From Pseudomonas chlororaphis subsp. chlororaphis (GTDB lineage: Bacteria > Pseudomonadota > Gammaproteobacteria > Pseudomonadales > Pseudomonadaceae): a stretch of 64,000 bases of DNA. Location of the stretch: assembly GCF_003945765.1 (NCBI RefSeq), contig NZ_CP027712.1, positions 4,588,001 through 4,652,000 of the forward strand, given 5' to 3'. The translations under genes and the position numbers were made by a program. Below the pieces are notes generated by a model. The model saw only the letters and a list, made by a program, of their open reading frames with translations, did not search any database and was not told where the DNA came from. Positions 8,138 through 15,940 of the stretch are shown one piece after another (position 1 is the first letter of the stretch; each line of letters starts with the position of its first letter).

Positions 8138-9058
8138 TCAGGTCTTCCAGCCCGGCTGTTTCTCCAGCAGGAAATCGATAAAGGCGCGCAGGCGCAACGG
8201 CACGTGCCGGTTGTGGGGATACAGCAGGCTGAAGGGCCGCGAACGGCCGCCGTAAGGCTGCAGCACCTCCACCAGGGAACCCTCGGCCAGCTCGCGCTCG
8301 ACCATGAAACGGTAGGTCTGGAACAGGCCGGCGCCGTGCCTGGCCAGGGTCACGCCCCCCAGCAGGTCCTCGGAGCACACGTAGGCCCCCTCGGCGAGCA
8401 CTTCGCAGGGGCCGTCGGCGCCGTTGAACAGCCAGGCGATGCGCCGGCCGCTGCTAGGCAGCTCGAACTGGATGCACTCGTGCTGCGCCAGGTCGTCGAG
8501 CCGCTGCGGGGTACCGGCCCGCGCCAGGTAATCCGGGGCGGCGAACACCACCAGTTCGGCGTCCTCCAGCAACCGCGCGACCAGCCCGGAATCCGGCTGC
8601 GCGCGCACCCGGATCGCCATGTCGTAGCCCCCTTCGACGAAATCGATATTGCGGTTGCTCAGGTTGACCTCCACCCGCATCTGCGGGTAGCGCCGGCGAA
8701 ACTCCGGCAGCAGCGGCAGGATCCGCAGATGGCCGTAGGTGGTCGGCAGGCTGATGCGCAAGGTGCCGGAAGGCGCCAACTGTTGCCCGGTCAACTGGCG
8801 CTCGGCCTCGAGCATCTGGTTCAGCGCGCTGCGGCATTGCTGGTGATAGTCACGCCCGCCGTCGGTCAGGCGGATGCTGCGAGTGGTGCGCACGAACAGG
8901 CGGACGCCGAGCCGCTCTTCCAGGCGCGACACCGAGCGGCTGACCGCCGCCGGCGTGACCCCGGCCGCCAGCGCCGCGCCGGTAAAGCTGCCGATCTCCG
9001 CCGCCATGCAGAACAGCTCGATGCTGCCCAGCAGCACATCGTCGAATTGCCGACTCAT
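8138..9058 (-). CDS. LysR-family transcriptional regulator
   Basis: 306 residues. The winged-helix domain is clear (residues about 8-66: ELFCMAAEIGSFTGAALAAG, VTPAAVSRSVSRLEERLGVR, LFVRTTRSIRLTDGG), followed by a LysR substrate-binding domain of normal length. It is divergent from the SDR-tautomerase pair starting at 9177 and is probably its regulator; the 118-base divergent gap would hold the operator. The inducer cannot be inferred. Confidence 0.9.
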   Translation of the reverse strand: MSRQFDDVLLGSIELFCMAAEIGSFTGAALAAGVTPAAVSRSVSRLEERLGVRLFVRTTRSIRLTDGGRDYHQQCRSALNQMLEAERQLTGQQLAPSGTLRISLPTTYGHLRILPLLPEFRRRYPQMRVEVNLSNRNIDFVEGGYDMAIRVRAQPDSGLVARLLEDAELVVFAAPDYLARAGTPQRLDDLAQHECIQFELPSSGRRIAWLFNGADGPCEVLAEGAYVCSEDLLGGVTLARHGAGLFQTYRFMVERELAEGSLVEVLQPYGGRSRPFSLLYPHNRHVPLRLRAFIDFLLEKQPGWKT

Positions 9059-9176
9059 TGATTACACCATGTATCAAGTGAAGTACCTGAAGCGCTGTTT
9101 ATCAGCATTCGGCACACAAATATAGTTCTGCCCAACAGCGCTGGAACCCCTCTCACCGCAGAACAGGACTATCCCC

Positions 9177-9923
9177 ATGAGCCACACCCTGAACCACAAC
9201 AGCACCGTCATCATCACCGGCGCCTCCAGCGGCATCGGCCTCGGCCTGGCCCAGGCCTACCTGGCCCGCGGCTACAACGTGGTCGGCAATGCCCGCTCGG
9301 CACAGCGGCTGGCCGCGGCGGCCGAAACCCTGGGCCACAGCGAGGGTTTTCTTGGGGTCGCGGGCGACATTGCCGACCCGGCCACCGCCACGCAGTTGGT
9401 CGAACGCGCCATCGACCGTTTCGGCCAGGTCGATGTGCTGGTCAACAACGCCGGCTTCTTCCTGCCCAAGGCGTTTATCGACTACAGCCCCGAGGAGCTG
9501 GACAGCCTGCTGGAGACCAACCTCAAGGGTGTGGTCTACGCCTCCCAGGCCGCCGCGCGGCACATGATCGAACGGCGCCGGGGCCACATCATCAACATCA
9601 GCGCCAGCGTCGCGCTGCAACCGAACCTGGCGGTCCCGGCGGCGTTACCGGTGCTGATCAAGGGCGGCGTGAACCAGATGACCCGCGCCCTGGCCCTGGA
9701 GCTGTCGCCGTTCAATATCCAGGTCAACGCAGTGGCCCCGGGGATCATCGACACGCCGATGCACGACCCGGCGCACCGTGCCTTCCTCGACGGCCTGCAA
9801 CCGGCCGGACGGGTCGGACGCATCGAGGAAATCGCCGACGCGGTGCTCTACCTGTCCGGCGCCGGCTTCACCACCGGCGTGGTGCTGCCGGTGGACGGCG
9901 GCATGAGCAGCGGCAAATGGTAA
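9177..9923 (+). CDS. SDR-family oxidoreductase with atypical active site
   Basis: 248 residues. The Rossmann motif GASSGIGLG (about residues 16-24), NNAG and the C-terminal PVDGGMSSGKW are those of classical short-chain dehydrogenases. The catalytic Tyr-x-x-x-Lys is not present: the aligned stretch reads LPVLIKGGVNQMTRALALEL, so Lys is kept and the Tyr position is Pro. The codons (TTA CCG GTG CTG ATC AAG) show this directly. The enzyme may therefore have altered or lost redox chemistry, or belong to an SDR branch using another acid. It is followed 66 bases later by a tautomerase gene, likely co-transcribed, and is divergent from LysR. Confidence 0.85.
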   Translation: MSHTLNHNSTVIITGASSGIGLGLAQAYLARGYNVVGNARSAQRLAAAAETLGHSEGFLGVAGDIADPATATQLVERAIDRFGQVDVLVNNAGFFLPKAFIDYSPEELDSLLETNLKGVVYASQAAARHMIERRRGHIINISASVALQPNLAVPAALPVLIKGGVNQMTRALALELSPFNIQVNAVAPGIIDTPMHDPAHRAFLDGLQPAGRVGRIEEIADAVLYLSGAGFTTGVVLPVDGGMSSGKW

Positions 9924-9989
9924 ACCCGGCGGGAGGCCGGTGTACCTCCCGTCCCTTGCAACCCCCATCTTTTCCTCAGGAGTAATGCC

Positions 9990-10196
9990 ATGCCTTTCGT
10001 CAACGTCCGCATCACCCGTGACGGCGTGACCCGCGAACAGAAAGCCCAGGTCATCCGCGAGATCACCGAAACCCTGCAACGGGTGCTGAACAAGGCCCCG
10101 GAACTGACCCACATCGTCATCGAGGAAGTCGACACCGACAACTGGGGCTACGCCGGAATGACCACCACCGAATACCGCCAGCGAACGGCGCAATGA
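9990..10196 (+). CDS. 4-oxalocrotonate tautomerase-family protein
   Basis: 68 residues, the standard length for the 4-OT family. After Met removal the chain starts PFVNVRITRDGVTREQKAQV, giving the N-terminal Pro that acts as general base in this superfamily. The helix and second strand (LIEEVDT-like THIVIEEVDTDNWGYAGMTT) fit. A CAGGAG ribosome-binding site lies 8-10 bases upstream. It is probably an operon partner of the SDR gene; substrate unknown. Confidence 0.9.
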   Translation: MPFVNVRITRDGVTREQKAQVIREITETLQRVLNKAPELTHIVIEEVDTDNWGYAGMTTTEYRQRTAQ

Positions 10197-10200
10197 AAAA

Positions 10201-10227
10201 AGGGCGGGCCAGCATCGGGTCCGCCCT
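10201..10227 (+). terminator. Intrinsic terminator after tautomerase
   Basis: AGGGCGGGCC pairs with GGTCCGCCCT (one G-T wobble) around a 7-base loop, followed by TTGTT and preceded by an A-run. It closes the SDR-tautomerase transcript. Confidence 0.8.
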
Positions 10228-10339
10228 TTGTTCCTGGCGTTGAATCGATCCGTGACCTGCCGGTACGCCGCGACGCCCGCATCCTCAAGCCCTGCGCCGA
10301 GCCCTATACTGTCGCCCTTCCAGACCCGGAGCAGACCAC

Positions 10340-10879
10340 ATGGACGTCGTTCTCGAGTGCCCGCTCACCGAACAGATCCTTGCCTCTTTCGCCACGGTGA
10401 TCGGCAAGGACCTGCCCGGCTATCGCAATCATATATATCGCGTGCTGAGTTTCTACACCGCGCTCAATCCGCAGGACCGGCCGCTGTCCTGCGCGGTGCA
10501 GATCGCCGCGGCCTTTCATGATCTGGGTATCTGGACCCACGGCACCCTCGACTACCTGGCGCCGTCGATCCAACTGGCCCGGGCCTTTCTGGCCGAGCGC
10601 GGCGAGTTACAGCTGGCTGAGCAAGTCAGCGCGCTGATCGAGCAGCATCACAAACTGCGCCCTTATCGCCAGGCCCACGCCGCGAGCGTCGAAGCGTTCC
10701 GGCAGGCCGACACGATCGACGTCTCCCTGGGCTTGCTCAACTTCGGCCTGCCCCGCCCGTTTATCCGCGAGGTACAGGCACACTACCCCGACCAGGGTTT
10801 TCACTGGATGCTGGCGCGCGCTTCGGCCCGGCAGTTGCTGCGTACGCCGCTGCGGCCGCTGCCGATGTTTCGCTGGTGA
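10340..10879 (+). CDS. HD-domain protein (putative phosphohydrolase)
   Basis: 179 residues; GGAG lies 11 bases before the ATG. QIAAAFHDLGIWTHGTLDYL carries the HD dyad of the metal-dependent HD superfamily and SALIEQHHKLRPYRQ a later metal-ligand His. The first His of the full H...HD...D set is less obvious (NHIYRVLSFYTA near residue 30). Likely a small-molecule phosphohydrolase, substrate unknown. No signal peptide; monocistronic and convergent with the DUF1428 gene. Confidence 0.75.
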   Translation: MDVVLECPLTEQILASFATVIGKDLPGYRNHIYRVLSFYTALNPQDRPLSCAVQIAAAFHDLGIWTHGTLDYLAPSIQLARAFLAERGELQLAEQVSALIEQHHKLRPYRQAHAASVEAFRQADTIDVSLGLLNFGLPRPFIREVQAHYPDQGFHWMLARASARQLLRTPLRPLPMFRW

Positions 10880-10883
10880 CGCC

Positions 10884-11237
10884 TCAGGCATTGAGCAGCA
10901 TCGTGAATCCGCCATAAATCATGCGCTGGCCGTCGAACGGCATCGGGCAGACATCGGGCTTGAGCCGCGGGTCTTCCATGGCTCTTTGCATGCCCGCGTC
11001 GCGGATTTCGCGGGACGGCCAGATGATCCAGCTGAACACCACCGTCTCGTCCGCCTTGAGCTTGACCGCCATGGGGAACGAGGTCAGCTTGCCCTCGGGC
11101 ACGTCGTCGCCCCAGCAATCGACCACGCTCAAGGCGCCGAACTCCTTGAACACCTTCGCCGCGACCTGCGCATGCTGCTTGAAGGCCTCGCGGTTGGCGG
11201 TGGGTACCGCCAGTACACAACCATCGACATAAGACAT
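10884..11237 (-). CDS. DUF1428-family protein (ferredoxin-like fold)
   Basis: 117 residues from the ATG at 11237 with AGGAGCAGGATC upstream. The sequence MSYVDGCVLAVPTANREAFK, FKEFGALSVVDCWGDDVPEG and IWPSREIRDAGMQRAMEDPR is the recognisable DUF1428 pattern. These are dimeric alpha/beta proteins related to the YbaA/antibiotic-monooxygenase fold, of unproven function. The longer frame to 11333 adds residues without family character. Confidence 0.85.
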   Translation of the reverse strand: MSYVDGCVLAVPTANREAFKQHAQVAAKVFKEFGALSVVDCWGDDVPEGKLTSFPMAVKLKADETVVFSWIIWPSREIRDAGMQRAMEDPRLKPDVCPMPFDGQRMIYGGFTMLLNA

Positions 11238-11372
11238 GATCCTGCTCCTGCTGATTGGGGTTGAACATCGGATCCCGACCTTGCTGTCGGTCACTCTGGG
11301 AACTGGTCGATCCGCATCGCCGACAATCGACAAGTCGGCGCGAAAAAACCTGAATCGACCGACCGACGGGCT

Positions 11373-12458
11373 TCATGGCTCCGGCTGCCAACCGGTTTGC
11401 GGGGCGCTCAGGCCCGGCGTCGCGGGCGGATGCACAGTGCCCGGCACCGTCTCCAGCGGGGGCTCCGGCACCGCGCTTTGGCCCAGTTCGCCCTCGATAT
11501 GCCCGGCCAGGTAATACACCCCGGCCATCACCCCGTTGCCGGTGTTGTTCAACAGCTTGAACCAGGCCTGGTCGAACGCCTTGCCCAGGCTCTGGCGAAT
11601 CTGCGCCTCGGTCTCGGCCCGGTCGCTCTCATGGGCAATCGCGCGAAACCCCGCGGCGCCCAGGGAGATCACCGCGCCGGCGACCTTGCCGGCCACCGCC
11701 GACGCGGCGCCGGCAATGCCACGGCCGGCCATCTGCGCTTCGAATTTTTCGCTGGCCTGCCTGGCCACCGAGACAATCCCGGCCTCGGACGACACCTCGC
11801 CGGTGCCCGCCGGCGCGCTATGGATCTGCTGGTACAGCGCCGAGTAGGCCGGCAGCGTAGTCAGGGGCTTGGCATGCAACACCTGATACAACGACGCATC
11901 GCGCGCCGGCGGCGGCCCCAGGCGAATCGCCTGGATGCCATTGAGCCGTTGATCGAGCTGCTTGGCCGGCAACCGATAACGCTGGGCGATAACCTGCACC
12001 TGCTTGTCCAGCAGCTCGATATAGAACTCCGTGGCCTGATTGAGAATCGCATCCGGGTCGATCTCCACCGCCACCGGTGCCAGCACCTGCTCCTGATACT
12101 GCTCCTTGAGGTACTCCGCCAGCCGCGTCGCCGCCGCGTCCTGCTCGTCGCCGGCGGTGAGGCTGTACCAACTGACTTTCATGGCCATCCATTCCTGGGT
12201 CCAGTAACTGCTGAACCAGGGGATGAAGGTTTCCTCGGTAACGGCATAGACCCGCACCCGCCAGTGCTCCATGGAGCCGCGGGCAAAGACCTTGACCTGG
12301 ATCACCGCCTGCTGCGAAGCCTCGGCGATCTCCCGGTCCACCTGGCGCCAGGTGCTGGCCGGCACCACCACCGGCGCCACCGCCTCGCGGACACGCTGGG
12401 TCGCGGCGCATCCGGCCAGCACCAGCAGCATCACGACGATCAGCGCACGCAGGTACAA
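11373..12458 (-). CDS. Putative lipoprotein of unknown function
   Basis: 361 residues. MYLRALIVVMLLVLAGCAAT has a lipobox (LAGC) with Cys17 as the lipidated residue, so the protein should be membrane-anchored in the envelope. The body is mostly helical and Gln/Ala-rich (for example AVEIDPDAILNQATEFYIEL), has a Gly/Ala-rich hydrophobic stretch GRGIAGAASAVAGKVAGAVI (about 245-275), and ends in a Pro-rich tail. The Gly/Ala stretch could associate with membrane. I do not recognise the family. It stands alone between the DUF1428 gene and degenerate repeat sequence. Confidence 0.7.
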   Translation of the reverse strand: MYLRALIVVMLLVLAGCAATQRVREAVAPVVVPASTWRQVDREIAEASQQAVIQVKVFARGSMEHWRVRVYAVTEETFIPWFSSYWTQEWMAMKVSWYSLTAGDEQDAAATRLAEYLKEQYQEQVLAPVAVEIDPDAILNQATEFYIELLDKQVQVIAQRYRLPAKQLDQRLNGIQAIRLGPPPARDASLYQVLHAKPLTTLPAYSALYQQIHSAPAGTGEVSSEAGIVSVARQASEKFEAQMAGRGIAGAASAVAGKVAGAVISLGAAGFRAIAHESDRAETEAQIRQSLGKAFDQAWFKLLNNTGNGVMAGVYYLAGHIEGELGQSAVPEPPLETVPGTVHPPATPGLSAPQTGWQPEP

Positions 12459-12657
12459 GATGGCAACCCTCGCACAGCGTCGACCACGGCCACCCGCTCA
12501 CGACGGGGCAGGCTTCAACCGGATACCACACGACCATGCCTGGATTGAGTATAGGTGCTGGGGTTTGCGCCCCAGGCTCGAGAAGGGGTTCGCGACGGCG
12601 TATCCGACCAGCCGCTTACCCGCGATGGCGTCCGGCCTGATACACCGCGGCGCCTCG

Positions 12658-12681
12658 ATCGCCGGCAAGCCTGGCTCGTAC
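12658..12681. repeat. Degenerate REP arm
   Basis: ATCGCCGGCAAGCCTGGCTC followed by GTAC matches the canonical REP right arm found at 14960-14983 with three substitutions. A faint inverted partner may lie near 12545-12600, but it is too diverged to define. Confidence 0.5.
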
Positions 12682-12700
12682 AGAAGCAGGTCAGTCGCGG

Positions 12701-12868
12701 TCAGCGTGGACCGCCACCGCCGGGACCTGCGCCAAAACCGCCATGCGGGCCGCCGCCACCGCCGCCATGCCCACCGCCGCCACCCGGCGGGAAGAACATC
12801 CAGCAGCCCGACAGGGACGACAACAAGGCGATCACTATCGCCACTTTTGCAACTCGACTCAATATCAT
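12701..12868 (-). CDS. Small Gly/Pro-rich lipoprotein
   Basis: 55 residues from the ATG at 12868: MILSRVAKVAIVIALLSSLS followed by GCWMFFPP and a run of Gly with His and Pro. LSGC is a good lipobox, so the mature product would be a roughly 34-residue glycine-rich lipopeptide. The composition (GGGGGHGGGGGGPHGGFGAG) resembles small Gly/His-rich envelope lipoproteins of Pseudomonas. The ribosome-binding site is weak (GAGAG). A GTG start at 12898 is possible but would put charged residues before the signal sequence. Confidence 0.6.
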   Translation of the reverse strand: MILSRVAKVAIVIALLSSLSGCWMFFPPGGGGGHGGGGGGPHGGFGAGPGGGGPR

Positions 12869-13094
12869 CGCTTCACTCTCTTTCAGGACGAGAACCACAA
12901 GTTTCTCGTCGTTTCAGACAGTGCCCGCGCGACATTGAGCACCGCACAAAGGTAAAGAATGGGTAAGGGTTGTATCGAAAAACCCACAGGTTTCCAGTGA
13001 CTTGCGCACTCATTTCGGCAGCAGCGAACGGCAACCCCGCAGCCCCTGGCCGGGCCGGAGGTGATTGGCCTGTGCAAGGTTTTCGATACATGGC

Positions 13095-13110
13095 CAGTGC
13101 CGCGGCACTG
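13095..13110. other. Perfect 16-bp palindrome at the 3' end of the ben operon
   Basis: CAGTGCCGCGGCACTG lies directly against the stop codon of the benE remnant. There is no T-run, so it is not a classical terminator; it may be an RNA 3' end hairpin or a protein site. Confidence 0.45.
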
Positions 13111-13428
13111 TCAATTACGCGCCTGTGCCTCCCTCGCCGCCGGTAACCCCTGCGGACGACACAGGGTCAGCACGCCACGGGCCACCAGGCCAAACAGCAG
13201 CCCCCAGAAGGCCGCCGACAAACCGAACAGCGACATGCCCGACGCTGTAACCAGAAAGGTGATCAACGCCGCCTCGCGATCCCGCGGTGCGGCCATGGCG
13301 GCGAACAGGGCGAGCCCGACGAGGGCCGCCTGGAAGATGATCACCAGCGGCCCGGCATAGGAAATCAGCGTGGCGATAAACCCGGCCACCAGCGCCGACA
13401 ATGAGAAATCCTCGATCAACGGCTGCAT
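13111..13428 (-). pseudogene. benE: benE remnant: benzoate transporter with large in-frame internal deletion
   Basis: The 105-residue frame joins the start of BenE (MQPLIEDFSLSALVAGFIAT, LISYAGPLVIIFQAA) directly to its end (LVGLALFAAM, REAALITFLVTASGMSLFGL, AAFWGLLFGLVARG). Intact BenE proteins are roughly 390-400 residues with about 12 membrane helices, so about 280-290 residues are missing while both termini and the frame survive. With only three or so helices left it cannot transport benzoate. It lies 81 bases downstream of benK, at the position benE holds in other Pseudomonas clusters. I infer a single internal deletion; BenK would supply uptake instead. The longer frame upstream to 13494 is not coding. 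Confidence 0.8.
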
Positions 13429-13509
13429 GCAAGCTCCGAAGCCCTGAGGCATGGCATGACTGAACCACCGGTGCCGGCACCTGGGCGCCCGCACCGGTCA
13501 TGGCCCCAG

Positions 13510-14847
13510 CTACAGGGACGGCGCGCTGGCCTGGCTGACCGGCAGCGCCTTGGCGGGCCGCGGGTAGACGAAACACATCGCCAGCGCCGCCACCGCCCCC
13601 GGAATGGCAAAGGCCATGAAGTTATAGTGCAGCGGCAGCTCGATGCTCACCAAGGCACCGCCCAGCAGCGGCCCGACAATGGCCCCGCTGCGGCCGATCC
13701 CCGAGGCCCAGCCAATGCCGGTGGAGCGGATCGTCACCGGATAGAACTGGGCGACGCAGGCGAAGGCCAGGATCTGCGTGCCGATGGTGGTGGCCCCGGC
13801 AATCGCGATCAGGGCGTACAGCAACCCGTGCGGGCTCTTGAAGCCAAGCAGGCTGATGGACACCGCGGCCACGATAAAAAACGCCACCAGGACCTTTTGC
13901 AGCTGCAGGCGATCGCCGATCCAGCCGCCGCCCACGGCGCCGAAAATCGCCCCGAGGTTCAGCACCAGCAGGAACATCAGGCTCGAGCCCAGACTGTAAC
14001 CAGCGCTGGCCATCAGCTTGGGCAGCCAGGAGTTGAGCGCGTAGACCATCAGCAGGCAGCAGAAGAACACCACCCAGAGCATCAGGGTGCTCAGCGCCCG
14101 GCCTTCGCGGAACAGCTGCACCACCGGTGCGCCGGCGGTCTTGAGGTTGGCCTTGACGAACGAGTCGCCGGGTTGCGCGACGAAGCCCGGCTCGACCCAT
14201 TGCAGCACCTGGCGCGCTTCGTCGTCCCGGCCCTGGCGCAGCAGGAAGCCCAGGGATTCGGGCAGGAACCTGAGAATCAGCGGCAGCAGCAACAACGGAA
14301 TCGCCGCCACATAGAACACCGCCTGCCAGCCGAAATTCGGCAGCAGCACGATGCCCAGGCCGGCGGACAGCGTGCCGCCCACCGAGTAGCCGCTGAGCAT
14401 GATCGCCACCAGGGTGCTGCGGATTTTCTTCGGCGCGTATTCATTCATCAGCGCCACCACATTGGGCATCACCCCGCCGATGCCGAGGCCGGCGATAAAG
14501 CGGCAGATACCGAACTGGGTGGGCGTGGTGGTGAAGCCGTTGAGCAGGGTGAAACCGCTGAACAGCACCACGCAGATGGCGATGACTTTCTTGCAGCCGA
14601 TGCGCTCCGACAGCGTGCCGAAAAACAGCGCGCCGAACATCATGCCGAACAGCGCATAACTGCCCAGCGCCCCGGCCTGCAGCGGGCTCAAGCCCCACTC
14701 CTGCATCAGCACCGGCAGCACCACGCCGTAGATCACCAGGTCGTAGCCGTCGAAGATGATGATCAGCGCGCACCAGAACAGCACGCGCCAGTGAAAGGCA
14801 TTGAAGCGTGCCCCGTCGATCAATTGATTGCTGTCTATGTTTCGCAT
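13510..14847 (-). CDS. benK: Benzoate MFS transporter BenK (AAHS family)
   Basis: 445 residues from the ATG at 14847. Twelve predicted membrane spans and the aromatic acid:H+ symporter signatures are present: FHWRVLFWCALIIIFDGYDL (the conserved DGYD of helix 1, needed for aromatic-acid uptake), GTLSERIGCKKV in the loop 2-3 motif, and YAPKKIRSTLVAIMLSGYSV. It imports benzoate across the inner membrane. It follows benD by 170 bases, a gap containing a REP doublet, and precedes the benE remnant. Expression with the ben operon is expected but the REP gap could lower read-through. Confidence 0.9.
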   Translation of the reverse strand: MRNIDSNQLIDGARFNAFHWRVLFWCALIIIFDGYDLVIYGVVLPVLMQEWGLSPLQAGALGSYALFGMMFGALFFGTLSERIGCKKVIAICVVLFSGFTLLNGFTTTPTQFGICRFIAGLGIGGVMPNVVALMNEYAPKKIRSTLVAIMLSGYSVGGTLSAGLGIVLLPNFGWQAVFYVAAIPLLLLPLILRFLPESLGFLLRQGRDDEARQVLQWVEPGFVAQPGDSFVKANLKTAGAPVVQLFREGRALSTLMLWVVFFCCLLMVYALNSWLPKLMASAGYSLGSSLMFLLVLNLGAIFGAVGGGWIGDRLQLQKVLVAFFIVAAVSISLLGFKSPHGLLYALIAIAGATTIGTQILAFACVAQFYPVTIRSTGIGWASGIGRSGAIVGPLLGGALVSIELPLHYNFMAFAIPGAVAALAMCFVYPRPAKALPVSQASAPSL

Positions 14848-14904
14848 GGCATCTGACTCTTGTTGTTGTTTTATGAGAAACCGGATGTGCGTTTGCGCAG
14901 TCCT

Positions 14905-14983
14905 GTAGGAGCGAGGCTTGCCCGCGATTGGAGCGCTGCGGTGTGCCAGGCCGGACGCCATCGCGGGCAAGCCTCGCTCCTAC
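14905..14983. repeat. REPIN: perfect inverted REP pair between benD and benK
   Basis: Arm 14905-14928 (beginning GTAGGAGCGAGGCTTGCCCG) and arm 14960-14983 are exact 24-bp inverted repeats around a 31-base spacer. The arms are identical to those at 15834-15922, indicating recent mobility. In RNA it would form a long hairpin inside the ben transcript. Confidence 0.95.
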
Positions 14984-15017
14984 GGTCAGGGTGCAATTTT
15001 CAATGACGCCTGATATT

Positions 15018-15791
15018 TCAGCCCTGGTCGCCACCGCCTACCGGCATGACCAGGCCGGTGATGTAGGACGCCTCGTCGGAGGCCAGGAACAGGATCGCCG
15101 CGGCCTGCTCGTCGATGGTGCCGTAGCGTTTCATCAGGGTGCTGTCGACGGTCTGGTCGACGATCTGCCGGTACCAGACCTGTTCCTCGGCGCTCTGCTC
15201 GGCGCTGTTGCGCGGAATGCGCCGTGGCGGCGCTTCGGTGCCGCCGGGGGCCGTGGCGTTGACCCGCACCCCGCGCCCGGCGGTCTCGAACGCCAGGCAG
15301 GCGGTCAGGGCATTCACCCCGCCCTTGGCCGCGCCATAGGGCACGCGGTTGATGCTGCGGGTGGCGATGGACGACACATTGACGATGGCGCCGCTGCCCT
15401 GCTCCAGCATGTACGGCAGCGCCGCGTGGCAGCACCACAAGGTGGGGAACAGCGAACGACGCACTTCGGCTTCGATCTGCTGCTCTGCATAGTGCTCGAA
15501 CGGCTTGGCCCAAATGGTGCCGCCGACGTTGTTGACCAGCACGTCGATGCGCCCGAAACGCTCGACGGCCGCGGCCATCGCCCGGCTGCATTCGGCGTAC
15601 TGCTCAAGGTCGGCGGTCAGCGCCAGCACCTCGAACCTGGGGGCCAGCTCGGCCTGCAACTCGAACACCAGCTCGGAGCGGTCCACCAGCACCAGCCGCG
15701 CGCCCTCCTCGGCCAGGCGCTCGGCGACCCGCCGGCCAATGCCCTGCGCCGCCCCGGTGACCAGGGCGACTTTTTCCTCGAATCTGCTCAT
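15018..15791 (-). CDS. benD: Benzoate cis-diol dehydrogenase BenD
   Basis: 257 residues; an SDR enzyme converting 1,6-dihydroxycyclohexa-2,4-diene-1-carboxylate to catechol with loss of CO2 and reduction of NAD+. The Rossmann motif TGAAQGIGRR (residues about 13-22), NNVGG, the catalytic Ser in NVSSIATRS and YGAAKGGVNAL (Tyr-x-x-x-Lys) are all present. It follows benC with a 149-base gap holding a REP doublet. Length and position after benABC match the family. Confidence 0.95.
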   Translation of the reverse strand: MSRFEEKVALVTGAAQGIGRRVAERLAEEGARLVLVDRSELVFELQAELAPRFEVLALTADLEQYAECSRAMAAAVERFGRIDVLVNNVGGTIWAKPFEHYAEQQIEAEVRRSLFPTLWCCHAALPYMLEQGSGAIVNVSSIATRSINRVPYGAAKGGVNALTACLAFETAGRGVRVNATAPGGTEAPPRRIPRNSAEQSAEEQVWYRQIVDQTVDSTLMKRYGTIDEQAAAILFLASDEASYITGLVMPVGGGDQG

Positions 15792-15833
15792 CTCAAAACC
15801 TCATGCCAATGTACCGACGCCCCCCCTTCATCT

Positions 15834-15922
15834 GTAGGAGCGAGGCTTGCCCGCGATCAGCCGACAGGCTGAAAGGTCAGCGTTGCCCCACTATCGCCAT
15901 CGCGGGCAAGCCTCGCTCCTAC
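15834..15922. repeat. REPIN: perfect inverted REP pair between benC and benD
   Basis: Arms 15834-15857 and 15899-15922 are exact 24-bp inverted repeats, base-for-base the same as the arms of 14905-14983; the 41-base spacer differs. It sits between the benC stop (15941) and the benD start (15791). Confidence 0.95.
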
Positions 15923-15940
15923 AATAGGGCGCGGGGGCTG

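Noticed and set aside
13095..13110. Palindrome after benE as an intrinsic terminator
   Set aside because: A perfect stem but no loop to speak of and no T-run; recorded as a palindrome of unknown use.
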